Below, in pieces: positions 41,688 to 51,608 of a stretch of DNA of 64,000 bases. The notes under the pieces are model-generated. The model was not told the origin of the DNA. It worked only from the letters and a program-made list of their open reading frames with translations, and did not search any database. This DNA comes from Leishmania martiniquensis (Eukaryota; Euglenozoa; Kinetoplastea; Trypanosomatida; Trypanosomatidae). Each line of letters starts with the position of its first letter. The first letter of the stretch is position 1. Where the stretch lies: NCBI RefSeq assembly GCF_017916325.1, contig NC_090165.1:248001-312000 (forward strand), in the 5' to 3' direction. The position numbers were made by a program, and so were the translations under genes.

Positions 41688-44600
41688 ATGAGCCAATTCG
41701 TGTTCAATGGCAGCAGCCGCGTGCGCAACATGAAGCTGGCGCGCGACCATCACAAGACGCGAGACAGCATCATTGAGGACGCGCAGAGACTGCGACTCCG
41801 GAGAGAGGAGGAGGCGCGCCGCGCGCGCGCCGCCCGGCTGCTGCAGCGTGCTGTTCGCCAGTGGCTTGCTTGCCACGCAATGGTGCGCCTCGCGTTGCGT
41901 GACCTGGGTAACTTACCATCTGACGTGACTCGAATTCTACTCTCGGCTTCTCCTGCCGGTGCCTCCTCTGCAGTGCACACTCCTGATATGCCGAGTCAGG
42001 CAGAGCGACTCACGCGACGCCTGCACATGGCATGCTGCTGCCTCTCGTACGTGCTCAGCCATGCTTCAAAGATTCCGCTACATCTCACGGCTTTGTCCGT
42101 AGCTGCATCAGCTGATGACTGCCGCGCGGAGGATCCTCGGCATGCCGAGGATGCAGAGCTGTCCGAGACAGCTGGCCAAAGCACCGCTGCCGCTGCCCAC
42201 TCATGTGCAGCTCTCTCCTCAACGCATGCGTCCTCTGTCGCATCGTTCGTAGAGCTGCGCGCCTACCAACAGGGAATTCTGTATCTCTATAGTGAATGCA
42301 TTTACACAGCTCTCATCAGAAGCACCAGCCACCCTGCTGAGGCCGAGCGGAGGGCTGAGGAGGACACCCTGGCATCGCAGGTCGATGCTCCCACTGAGGC
42401 AGCCGAAGTCGATCCTTCAACCGACCCGCCGTCGCTGTTGTGCCCTTTCGAATCTTTGCCCACCACAGATGTAATTCTTCTCCTCTACGTGCTGCTGCAG
42501 CAGCTCTCACGAGCGGCGCCGTCAGCTACCGGCACCCGCTCGTCAGTCTCCAGCAGCACCTCTTCGGCAAAGCGGCTGGTAAGATCTGTGGTGGCTACCC
42601 TCGTCGCGCACAATGCTGCGTTCGCGCGCGACCTCAACGAGGAGTCGACACCTCTCAGCAGCCACGGCGGCCTTGAGGTGGCGGCGACTCCACCCTTGTC
42701 GGCTGCATCGATGCCTTTCGATCGGTGGCCAGCGGTGCGTGCCTTGACTGTGGCGCTCAGGTTTTTGGGCCAGGAGACAGTATCGCGCCCTCCGAGTGTG
42801 CGCTCGCAATGCAGGGAGCTGCTGCAGCCACTTGCCGCTGGCTTCCCGCCCCTTACTCAGGAGGAAGCCGGCGGGTGCAGCCTACTGTCACCGCCCACAG
42901 GTGACTTCGCGCAGGTATGTTGGCAGTGCATGTGTGCTCCCTATGCAGAGGAGGATTCCCAGCGACTCACCTCCAACTCTCTGGCGGTGCTGCTTGGCGC
43001 CTCCGACACGGCTGCGTTGGGGGTGGAGCGTGACGGCTGCGGCATGGCGGACACGCTCTTCAGAATACTTGTGGCGGAGTGCTACAGGCGTAGTGCCATG
43101 GATACGGAGCTGACGGCGGGCGATGGAGTGAGTGGTCTGCGAGGTGGGGAGCTGCGCGCTCGTGTACTCGGGCGTCTTGTGCGGTTGATGCCGCGCGTTC
43201 ACCAGCTCGTCGAGGCAGTGCCGTGTGCTGCGGCGATGTCGCCGTCATCCGTGGCAGCCCACATGGATGTGCTCAAGCGGTACTTACTCAGTCTCAGCTG
43301 CCTGAGCGAGCGTTTGTGCCGCGAAGATTTTTTCATCGAGGGCATTCTGGCCGATCACTACGCCTACAACACCGGTCGGCGGCAGCAGCGGCGCCCTGTG
43401 AATGGGAAGGGCGACGGCAGGGGTGCAGATGCACCGCCGTGCAGCGAGTACCGCCTACTCACCTCGTACTTGTTCAGCGCAGAGGGCGGGCTGCAACTGC
43501 TCCAGTTGCTCACCGTGCAGGACGAGCAGTGTGATAAGCTGCGACGGAAGGCGGTGCAGACGCCCACCGTGGAGGCACCCACCGATACTGCTGCACCGCT
43601 AACGATGGAGAACAGCGGCGGCGAGGTGGGCGACTCAGCAACGGCAGCATCGACGACGAATACAGCGTCTCTCAAGGATGCTGGTGCTGGCGCTGCTGCT
43701 GCTCCTCAGTGGCCATCGTCCGCCTCAATGCAGCAGAGCCCACTTGAGATTCTGTGCAACGTGTTTGCGTGGCCCATCTTTACCTTCTCGAAGCCGAGAT
43801 ACAGTCGCTACCAGCAGGAGACGCTTGCGCTGTACGCGAGGCTGGTACGCACCCCACAGCTGTTGCGTCGCCTGTGGAACCTGTACTGGCAGAGCTGCGA
43901 GGGGCTGCGAGCGGTGCTGCCGCCCGGCGAGGCTTTGCAGAGACTGTGCCAGCCACCGGCGTGCGGCGCGCCCAAGCGGGAGGAGCAGCTGGGCGCCGTT
44001 GACCTGGTGCGAGGTAGAGCGCATCACGTGCCTGCGGCGACCCACTCCACATCCTCTCTCATGCCCTTTCCACGACTGCCGACGTGGGAGACGCATCCGC
44101 GCTACCCTCTCGCGTTCTACGACCCTCACGCATCGCTTTCCATCTTCTTCTTTACCTTGCTAGGGTACTACGTCAACGTGTGCGACTTCGCCGAGGAGCT
44201 GCGCCGCGGTGGCGAGACAGCGGTGCTGTCTACGGAGGAGTCCTGGGCTTTGGTGCTCGCGCTGAAGGAAATCGTGCATCGGTCGCACATGTACGGCGTC
44301 GTACCCGACTCCAACGGCGAGGCCGTCGCACACGCTGCCTGCGCGCTGCTCTCCCGCCTCCACACAGTGGACGAGGCGGACCCGTTTGTGCCTGCCGCAG
44401 CGCCTGGGATGTGGATATCGGTCGGCTCAGTTGCTGCCGAGGCGGCGGTGGGTTTGCTGTTTCGGACGTGGGACACTGTAAGCGCTGCTGTGGTGAATGA
44501 GGAGGAGGGTGCTGAAGAGGGAGAGCAGGCGGGGCTTGAAGGCGCCTCCAGCGTAGCCACTGGGGCAAGGGGCGATGTGAGGGGCCCGGTATCGAACACC

Positions 44601-45896
44601 ACAACCGGTGCTGCGGCCACTTTGATCACCCAGGTGCGTTTGCCTGGCGATGATGTCGCCTTTCACGGCAGCGCGCAGTGGAAACAGCACACCCGGTACA
44701 CGAAGCTGCTTGTGCACACACCGTTCCTGCTCCCTTTTGCAGCTCGCGCTCTGCTCCTCTCAGCGCTACTGGTGGAGACGGACCACAGCTGGGCCTTGCC
44801 CAATGAGCGGCGGACGGTGGTGCAGCGTGGGCGTGCTTTCACCGACGCCTTTGACCTTTTCCGCGACAATCCACTCAGCAGCGACATGCTTAATATTCGC
44901 TTCATCGCTGAAGACGGCACGCTCGAGGCCGGGTACGGCCGCGGCGTGTACAGGGAGTGTATTGTGTCCCTGTGCAAGGAAGGATTTGCCGCCGAGTACG
45001 GTCTGTTCCGCCAGACCCCAGACGGCTACGTGTACCCTAACTCCTTCAGCGCCCTGGCGACGAGCGACCCGCAGCACCTTCAGAAGATCCGCTTCTTGGG
45101 AGCGATGGTGGGTCGGGCGCTGCGCGATGGGGTACTGCAAGACGTGCCGTTCGCCCTCCACTTTCGGAATGCCATCTTGGGCCGACGCAACACGCTCAGC
45201 AACCTCAAAAACTTTGACGCGGAGCTCTATCACCAGCTCATGTCCCTCACGCATCTCAGTGAGGAGGAGCTGGAGGCGGTGGGGCTGACCTTTGTCTACA
45301 CAGTGAGTGCGCTGGGCATCACAAAGGAGGTGGAGCTGGTGCCTGGCGGGGCGCAGATGGACGTGACGCCACGCAACTGCCTCTTCTACGTGCACCTTGT
45401 TGCCGACTTTAAGCTCAACCGCGAGGCCGCCGAGCAGACACGCGCCTTTAGCCTCGGGCTTCGCTCTGTGATTGGCGCAAACCGCCTTCGCATGTTCGAC
45501 AGCAACGAGGTTGGCAAGCTCTTCAGCGGTGATGAGACGGGGCAGATCGACTTGGCGGACTGGAAGCAGAATACGGTGTACGACAAGCCGGAGGACGTCG
45601 ACGCGCCGCAGGTGCGTCTGTTCTGGGAGGTCGTGGAGTCTCTCACCGGCGAGCAGCAGCGGCAGCTGCTGAAGTTCGCGACCTCCATGACGCGGCCGCC
45701 GCTGCTTGGCTTTCGCTTCCTGGCACCTCCTTTCAAGCTTCAGCTGCTGGCGCCAATTGCGTCCGGACCCGACCATTTGCCCTCAGCGGCAACGTGCTTC
45801 TCAACCTTAAAGCTGCCGCCCTACCGCGATTATGCGACGGCTCGAGCGAAGATTGTCGCTGCCATCGAGGAAACGGGGTCCTTCGAGTTCAGCTAA
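41688..45896 (+). CDS. HECT-type E3 ubiquitin ligase, UBE3C/Hul5-like (1402 aa)
   Basis: It accepts ubiquitin from an E2 onto a cysteine and passes it to substrates. Seen: an N-terminal segment FVFNGSSRVRN, a basic helix and an IQ-like motif (about 50-70, LLQRAVRQWLACHAMVRL). This matches the start of UBE3C and yeast Hul5, proteasome-associated ligases that extend ubiquitin chains. The middle (about 90-1020) is poorly conserved, with Ser/Ala/Glu-rich linkers. The C-terminal HECT domain spans about 1030-1402: NIRFIAEDGTLEAGYGRGVYRE, FLGAMVGRALRDG, and LPSAATCFSTLKLPPY with catalytic Cys1370. The C-terminus FEFS keeps the aromatic residue near the end that HECT ligases use. Length is somewhat above UBE3C (about 1080 residues), mainly from linkers. 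ATG at 41688 is the family-like start. Confidence 0.93.
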   Translation: MSQFVFNGSSRVRNMKLARDHHKTRDSIIEDAQRLRLRREEEARRARAARLLQRAVRQWLACHAMVRLALRDLGNLPSDVTRILLSASPAGASSAVHTPDMPSQAERLTRRLHMACCCLSYVLSHASKIPLHLTALSVAASADDCRAEDPRHAEDAELSETAGQSTAAAAHSCAALSSTHASSVASFVELRAYQQGILYLYSECIYTALIRSTSHPAEAERRAEEDTLASQVDAPTEAAEVDPSTDPPSLLCPFESLPTTDVILLLYVLLQQLSRAAPSATGTRSSVSSSTSSAKRLVRSVVATLVAHNAAFARDLNEESTPLSSHGGLEVAATPPLSAASMPFDRWPAVRALTVALRFLGQETVSRPPSVRSQCRELLQPLAAGFPPLTQEEAGGCSLLSPPTGDFAQVCWQCMCAPYAEEDSQRLTSNSLAVLLGASDTAALGVERDGCGMADTLFRILVAECYRRSAMDTELTAGDGVSGLRGGELRARVLGRLVRLMPRVHQLVEAVPCAAAMSPSSVAAHMDVLKRYLLSLSCLSERLCREDFFIEGILADHYAYNTGRRQQRRPVNGKGDGRGADAPPCSEYRLLTSYLFSAEGGLQLLQLLTVQDEQCDKLRRKAVQTPTVEAPTDTAAPLTMENSGGEVGDSATAASTTNTASLKDAGAGAAAAPQWPSSASMQQSPLEILCNVFAWPIFTFSKPRYSRYQQETLALYARLVRTPQLLRRLWNLYWQSCEGLRAVLPPGEALQRLCQPPACGAPKREEQLGAVDLVRGRAHHVPAATHSTSSLMPFPRLPTWETHPRYPLAFYDPHASLSIFFFTLLGYYVNVCDFAEELRRGGETAVLSTEESWALVLALKEIVHRSHMYGVVPDSNGEAVAHAACALLSRLHTVDEADPFVPAAAPGMWISVGSVAAEAAVGLLFRTWDTVSAAVVNEEEGAEEGEQAGLEGASSVATGARGDVRGPVSNTTTGAAATLITQVRLPGDDVAFHGSAQWKQHTRYTKLLVHTPFLLPFAARALLLSALLVETDHSWALPNERRTVVQRGRAFTDAFDLFRDNPLSSDMLNIRFIAEDGTLEAGYGRGVYRECIVSLCKEGFAAEYGLFRQTPDGYVYPNSFSALATSDPQHLQKIRFLGAMVGRALRDGVLQDVPFALHFRNAILGRRNTLSNLKNFDAELYHQLMSLTHLSEEELEAVGLTFVYTVSALGITKEVELVPGGAQMDVTPRNCLFYVHLVADFKLNREAAEQTRAFSLGLRSVIGANRLRMFDSNEVGKLFSGDETGQIDLADWKQNTVYDKPEDVDAPQVRLFWEVVESLTGEQQRQLLKFATSMTRPPLLGFRFLAPPFKLQLLAPIASGPDHLPSAATCFSTLKLPPYRDYATARAKIVAAIEETGSFEFS

Positions 45897-47349
45897 GCAG
45901 CGTGACGCTAAGGTCGGGGCCTCTGTGGGGGTCGTGCAGCAACAGGAGCAGCAGGAGAGAGTAGAGGGATGGCGCGGGTGCCGCTGGTCGAAGTCGGAGG
46001 GGAGGGATTGCAGACCGATGGAGTCTACGCGACTCGCAAAACGCCGCCCTTACCCATCGTTGCACATCTTCTCACTCCTGTTTCTCTCGAGCATGTCCCC
46101 GCGCGCGTGTCTGGGTGTCGGCGCTGGGCCTTATACGACCGTATGCGATCTGATGGTTGCCCGCCTTACATGCGTGCTTCCTTGCCGTCCTCCTTGCCTA
46201 TGCTCGTGTGCGTATTCCTGTACATCCGCCTCGGTGCACAATGCCGCTGACGAGTGAACCTTTTTGCAGTGCCGAGAACAGCCCAACGAAGCTGAGGAGG
46301 TGTGCGTGTGTGTGTGAATGTGTGTGTGTGTGGGGGGGGCGCAGACACTTTAAAGGGAGCTCTCCCCACCTATAGGAATGACGAGGGCAACGCATCAACT
46401 GTTGCGGTACGGTCATACCACGTTTCACGGCCACCCTTCATTTCTTCATCCTCCCCCGTCCCTCCTGGTAGCCGTGGTGGCGGTGGTGATTTCTCTTGTC
46501 GAGGCGAGGGCACGCCATCACCGCTTACGTTTTCGGCAACACATCTTTCCGCCTTCTGCTGTTCGCCAATGTACACCGTGCGCGGCTGTGGGGTGGGGTG
46601 AGCGATGCTTACTTAACTGTACCCGGAAGGTGCTTGCCAGCAACAACACCCTCCCGATCGTTGATGCGACATCCAACGGCTACCGTCACTGCCTGCACTC
46701 CTTCACAGCGCAGTACTTGTCACTGCCGCCATACGCACACGACACGCACAAGCACATGAACACAGAGGTTGCCTGTGCCTGCACCGCGCCTGCCTCTCTT
46801 GCCATGGCCCGCCCTCTCCCTCCCTTCGAAGCGCATTGGGCTCTCTCCCCTCCCCTTTCCTCTCTTTCACATGGTGAGCGTGGAAAATACTATCCACCCC
46901 ACATGCACACATGCGTACACACACACACACAGCCTCACTCTGCTGTACCCACAGTCGAAGGAGGCGGATTGCGGTGGTCTGGAGAAGGGAGGGAACATAC
47001 CTCTGACCGCGCCTATTTCGTGTATCCTTCTCTCTCTAGTGCACTAAAGTGTGCGTCAGTGCCTCTGGGCGGGGGTGGGGTGGGGAGCGCTTTTGTGCCA
47101 TCGGCCTTCCCAACACGTACCTTCCGCTGTCAGCTCAGGCTCGCCTCCACTCTGGGGCAACCTATCACGCACGCAGGCGAGAACTCTTTCCTCACTGCGT
47201 ACACCCACGTGCACGAAAGTGGGCATTGAAGAGGCTCCCACGCATCCACCACCGGCAGATACTTGTGATTTAACGCCTGCGTGAAGTGCCTTTCATCGAC
47301 TTTTAGGCGCTATCTGACCGTAGGTGCGGGCGAACGGGGCGCAGCGGTC
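45897..47349. other. Intergenic spacer, no gene seen
   Basis: 1.45 kb. It includes a TG-rich run followed by poly-G at 46301-46340 and C-rich blocks. A 283-codon open frame at 46378-47229 has low-complexity His/Pro/Ser composition and no family features, and is not called. The frame of the next gene is open from 47281, but that codon is GTG. Confidence 0.55.
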
Positions 47350-50163
47350 ATGCTTCGCTGCTCACTCGCCGCCTACGGCAGCTATCTGCTGAACCAACGT
47401 CTCATAGCGGACTGGTGGCAGGCCGGCCACCGTGAGGAGGTACACCAGGCAGCTAAGGCGCGGCTTAGCGCGGCCCTGGAAGAGGTCGAGAGGCGGTCTG
47501 CGTCGGCGGCACCATCATCGGAAGCGTCTGCTGGTGAAGACAGTGATCCCTCAATTTCGTCGTGTGGATTGCGCGAGCGCACGGAAGCGCTTCGTCTTCC
47601 TCCGCCACTCAGCCTGTACGAGGCCAACGCGCTTGTCGCAACCTTTGTGAGCAACCACAACACACAGGACTTGAGTGCGGTTCTCCAGTACATCCGCGAA
47701 CAGCTCGAGGAGGAACTTACCCCATATCATTTCCACTCGTTGCTGCGCACGTTTAACTACCACCATGACGCGGCGAATGCGCTGCAGGTACTGGAGGTGA
47801 TGGTGCAGAGTGGTACAACGACGTTGGAGACGTACGCGCGCATGGTGGACTGCGTGCATTGCCAGTGCCCCCCGGATGTGGAGGCTCGTCTCTTGAAACT
47901 CGTTGGCCTCGCGCAGGACGCGTTTAAGACACACGTAATGGAGGACAACGCCGGCTCTGAGAGTGGAACGGTGGCCACTTACAGTGTCTCGAGGGAAGCA
48001 CCTGAGATACGGCAGATGCCTGGGGACGCTACGTCGACTGGCTCATCGCATCCTTCTCGTGACACGGAAGCGCCGCGGCCTGCACAACCGCCCCGCAGCG
48101 CGCCGGTGCTTTCCTCTCTTCTCTACCACTGTTCCACCACAAGCCATCGCAGTACAGTTGCGTCTTGCGTGGTGGTGGCAGTCTGGATACGTGCTTTAGG
48201 CGCAGAGCTGACAGACTGGGATGTGATGTCGGTGCTGAGCAGCTTACTCGCGCACCCCGACGAGTTTCCACGATTTTGCACTATGTTTGGGTGCTTCGAC
48301 GCCTATGAGCGGGGCACCGTGAGCGTGCAAGCGGTGGTGGAGCGCCTGGTGCTACTTGGGGAGGTGGAGCGAGGCGGACCGCCAACGGCCAAGGAACTTG
48401 CGGATGGGCAAGCAGAAAGCGGCAGCAGATGCAGCGTTGGCGGAGATGGGGGAATGGAGAAGGGCAGCCGGGTGCTCGCCGGGTCGTCGGTCACGTCGAC
48501 GTTGACGTCTTTAGTGGAGGCGATGCTGATTTCGCTCCGCGCTGCCGGTGTCGATGCGGCTTCCGCAATGGTTTTGCTCCCCTTCGTTAATGCGCAGACC
48601 AACAGCATGGATGCGCTTGTCGCCGCTACACTGCTGCCACTCGTCCGAACCGGCGTTGGACCGCACCACTACAACACCGGCCACCTCTTTCATGCCTTGA
48701 GTCTCGTGCGAAGCTGTTTGGGCGACGACACCGGTGCCATCCAGCTGCTGCGGCGCGCGGTCTGTGAGCAGCAGCGGTGCACCGCAGCACAAGAGGCGCT
48801 CGATATGATTGCCAACTCGCGAGCGTCGAAGGGGCATCCAGGCGAGGAGGTCGCCAACCCTGCAGGATCTTCGTCGCTGCTGGCACTGACCCATGCATCG
48901 GCCCCCGCGTCAAAGGAACCGTTCAGCGTCCCGGCCCACTATCTCGTGGATATGGGCACGCTTCTGAGGCGTGTCAGCGCGACAACACTGCGCGAGGTTC
49001 AGCGTCCCTTTCGGGACGCTTTGCGCCAGATGGTGGAGGATCTGTCCGACAGGCCGGCAGAAAAGGTGCCGTCTACTTCTACTTCGTCTCTATCCTCGTG
49101 GCCGAGTGTGCTGGCGTCGTGTACACCTCCGGCTCCCTGCACGCGCGACTTGGTAACCGTGAGCGGCTTCGAGACGCAGTTTATCCGGACCTTGTCCGAA
49201 GCGCGCGCACTGCTCAGACGTGCAATCGACGCAGGCAACGCCGCCGGTAGTCATGGACGCCTGCCCCGCAGCACGCAGCTCATGTTTATGCAGCTGGCCC
49301 AGCTGTGCTGCCGCCATCCGCCGCGCAATCCGAAGCTGACGCCGGAGGGGCTGGAGGAGCGGACTAAGTGGGGTCGGTATTTGGATGCCCGCGACACGTC
49401 TCTCGCCCTCTTCGGGTCTGCGCGACAATCACGCGACGCGATGAAGCACCTCTTCTACAACGATAATCAGCTGCCGGAGCTGCGTAGCGAAGCCATCATC
49501 GCGAAGGACTTTGCTGACGTACACAAGCTCTTCTGCGGCTCCGCTTCCCCACCTTCTTCATTGTCGCAGGCGGAGCTGCAGGCGTCTCTGAAGCGGGTGC
49601 GCACCACGCTACCACACACTGGTAGCAGCGCCGCCATTGTGCCACGCTACCTCTGGGACCCAACCGTCTTCAACCCCTACCCGGCAGCACGACTGCTGGC
49701 CAGGGCGTCCGATTTCGCCAAGAGTCCTTCCGGCCAGAGGACGCAGAGCCCTCTCACGCTAGCAGAGATACACCAAGACGATGTCTCCCTCGGAGACGAT
49801 CCCGACGCCGACAAAGTTGGCGCTGAGTTCTTCGTCGAACTCTGGCAAGCCTTACTGGACAAGTCCACCTCGGTCGGCAGCAACGCGGTGTGGTATCTGC
49901 ACAACACGGACATGTTCATGCTGCTCATTCGTTGTTTACTGCACCGACTGGACTGGGAGGCCGCCGCACATCTAACGCGCAAGATGACACAGCACACGAG
50001 CTACACCTATCTTATGGATCATGAACTGACGGCTATCTTTCGCGAAATCGGTGATCCGGCCGGCTGTCTCGCATTCAAGGTGGCGACAAAGCTGTTCGAC
50101 GGCCGCATTACAAAGGACGGACAGACAAAGCGGGAGAAGTTTCACCAGGAGCAGTTTAGCTGA
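47350..50163 (+). CDS. Large helical protein, possibly mitochondrial PPR-like (937 aa)
   Basis: No named family is recognised with certainty. Seen: an N-terminus with MLRCSLAAYGSYLLNQRL, basic and amphipathic, plausible as a mitochondrial presequence. A helical-repeat pattern around 120-170 (YHFHSLLRTFNYHHDAANAL then VLEVMVQSGTTTLETYARMV) has the spacing of pentatricopeptide (PPR) repeats. Further helical pairs follow to the C-terminus, ending in EIGDPAGCLAFKVATKLFDG. Ser-rich linkers separate the helical parts. Trypanosomatids have many PPR proteins acting in mitochondrial RNA processing and ribosomes, so that role is an inference. The start at 47350 is the first ATG; the frame extends 23 codons upstream only to a GTG, after a stop at 47266. 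Confidence 0.8.
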   Translation: MLRCSLAAYGSYLLNQRLIADWWQAGHREEVHQAAKARLSAALEEVERRSASAAPSSEASAGEDSDPSISSCGLRERTEALRLPPPLSLYEANALVATFVSNHNTQDLSAVLQYIREQLEEELTPYHFHSLLRTFNYHHDAANALQVLEVMVQSGTTTLETYARMVDCVHCQCPPDVEARLLKLVGLAQDAFKTHVMEDNAGSESGTVATYSVSREAPEIRQMPGDATSTGSSHPSRDTEAPRPAQPPRSAPVLSSLLYHCSTTSHRSTVASCVVVAVWIRALGAELTDWDVMSVLSSLLAHPDEFPRFCTMFGCFDAYERGTVSVQAVVERLVLLGEVERGGPPTAKELADGQAESGSRCSVGGDGGMEKGSRVLAGSSVTSTLTSLVEAMLISLRAAGVDAASAMVLLPFVNAQTNSMDALVAATLLPLVRTGVGPHHYNTGHLFHALSLVRSCLGDDTGAIQLLRRAVCEQQRCTAAQEALDMIANSRASKGHPGEEVANPAGSSSLLALTHASAPASKEPFSVPAHYLVDMGTLLRRVSATTLREVQRPFRDALRQMVEDLSDRPAEKVPSTSTSSLSSWPSVLASCTPPAPCTRDLVTVSGFETQFIRTLSEARALLRRAIDAGNAAGSHGRLPRSTQLMFMQLAQLCCRHPPRNPKLTPEGLEERTKWGRYLDARDTSLALFGSARQSRDAMKHLFYNDNQLPELRSEAIIAKDFADVHKLFCGSASPPSSLSQAELQASLKRVRTTLPHTGSSAAIVPRYLWDPTVFNPYPAARLLARASDFAKSPSGQRTQSPLTLAEIHQDDVSLGDDPDADKVGAEFFVELWQALLDKSTSVGSNAVWYLHNTDMFMLLIRCLLHRLDWEAAAHLTRKMTQHTSYTYLMDHELTAIFREIGDPAGCLAFKVATKLFDGRITKDGQTKREKFHQEQFS

Positions 50164-51111
50164 AAGGATGAATAGCAGGCAGCACGCCAGCGTGGAGGAT
50201 CAGGCGCGCACGCGGGGCGGGAAAGGGGGAGGCTCCGGTAAGCTTCTCCAAAGGCGGCCATGAGTGGAATGTGTCTCGCGAGCGCGCTAAGGAGGGGGAA
50301 GACTACCCTCCGCTGCGCATGCCCTCCCCCTCAGTGCGTCACACCGCTCTCGCACGTGAGGACCTCTCTCTCTGCCAGTCTCTGTCTCCTAGTATCGACC
50401 GCGGCGTCGTGAGCCACCAAGCTAGGCAAATCGCTCCGCTGCTTCGGGAGGCGTAGCTTTCTTCGTTCCAAGCTACCGGACCTTTTCCCTTGACGGGCAC
50501 GCCTCGCCTGCCAGATGTTCGTATCCAAACGACGCTTCCGCTGTTGTCGAACCTCTCTCGCTCCCTCAGCGCTTCCATTCAGAAGAGCCACAGACTTTGG
50601 TAGAGTGCATGCGTGTAAATGTCTCTCTCTCTGTGTATGCGTGTATGTAACTTCTTTCGCTCCCTTATCTCGGCCTCTCCCCCGTGTCCTCTGCGAAGTG
50701 TCTGCAGTCTTTCTCTTCCTTCCATTTCGCCGGCCTTCTCTTACCTTTGTGTTGCCGCCCACCTGCACTTGCGCTGGAGGCCCAGGGTGGAGGGGGACGG
50801 TGGCAGTGGACACGGTAGAACCTGAGAGGAGCCGGTAAGCATGCGGTCAAGAGCGAACAGATCCGCTTGGTTGAGGGAGTGCAGACCCGCACCGTCACCA
50901 GCGCAAAGGGGTAAATATAGAAATGGGTGATGCTCGAAGGGAGCGCGTGCTTGGACGAAAAGACGAGAAGTCGGGGCGCCGATGCGTTGACCGCGCGACC
51001 CACGCTTGCGTGCATTTGCTCAAGGCTGCAAGGCTCTCCCTCTTACACTGCGCACGCCCCCCTTCGAAAAGGCCGCGACAGAATGGGCCCGCTCCCCAAA
51101 GATCTGTCTGT

Positions 51112-51131
51112 CCCCCCCCCCCCCCCCCCCC
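51112..51131. repeat. Homopolymer run of 20 C
   Basis: An uninterrupted C20 in a spacer. The opposite strand is G20, able in principle to form a quadruplex and prone to length change in replication and sequencing. Confidence 0.9.
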
Positions 51132-51420
51132 GTACTCTCTCTATGCGTCTTGGCTGCAGATAGACAACCCCTTCTCTTTCCCATTACCTGCGCTCCCCCG
51201 CCCTTCGCGCTTCTCTATGCTCTGCTCGTTTTCGAACTTGTCACGGGTCGCCCCTTTCCCTTTTCCCTGATACCCCCCCCCCCCACATGCCGACAGGGCG
51301 ATCTCCCCCAAACACATTTGCCTCGCTGACCCCCCCTCCCCCGTATCCACGGCAAAAAAGGATTGTAACGTATTTGAATTTTGGTTGTGTCATCGCTTTC
51401 GGCATCTCCGCTCGAGTCGA

Positions 51421-51543
51421 AGCGGTCCTCTTTCCCTTCTGCTCCCCCTTTTGTGCTCTTGCATTCCCTCTCCATCCCCCTCCCGCCTCATTACGGCGTC
51501 GCCGCGCTGCATCCTTTCGCATTCTTCCCTTTCCCGGCTGCAG
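51421..51543 (+). promoter_or_regulatory. Candidate polypyrimidine tract and trans-splice acceptor for the DUF4139 gene
   Basis: A C/T-rich block ends in CCCGGCTGCAG with AG at 51542-51543, leaving a 65-nt 5' UTR. Selected as the closest strong tract and AG to the ATG. Confidence 0.45.
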
Positions 51544-51608
51544 ACGCTCACACGCTCATACACAGTGCCTTCTCCTCTCGTCTCCACTCCCAGCCGAGCG
51601 CTGCCGCC

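Larger units (their letters stand above)
50164..51608. other. Intergenic spacer with long poly-C tracts
   Basis: 1.45 kb, C/T-rich in its second half. It has a 20-nt C run at 51112-51131 and a 12-nt C run at 51273-51284. A C/T tract at about 51421-51541 ends in GGCTGCAG (AG at 51542-51543), a good splice acceptor 65 nt before the next ATG. No gene is supported. Confidence 0.6.

Noticed and set aside
44766..45776. 336-codon minus-strand open frame
   Set aside because: It is the shadow of the HECT domain on the opposite strand; the sense frame carries all catalytic motifs.
46378..47229. 283-codon open frame
   Set aside because: His/Pro/Ser-rich, with no helical or domain pattern. It contains CA and CT repeats, and codon choice is unlike neighbouring genes.
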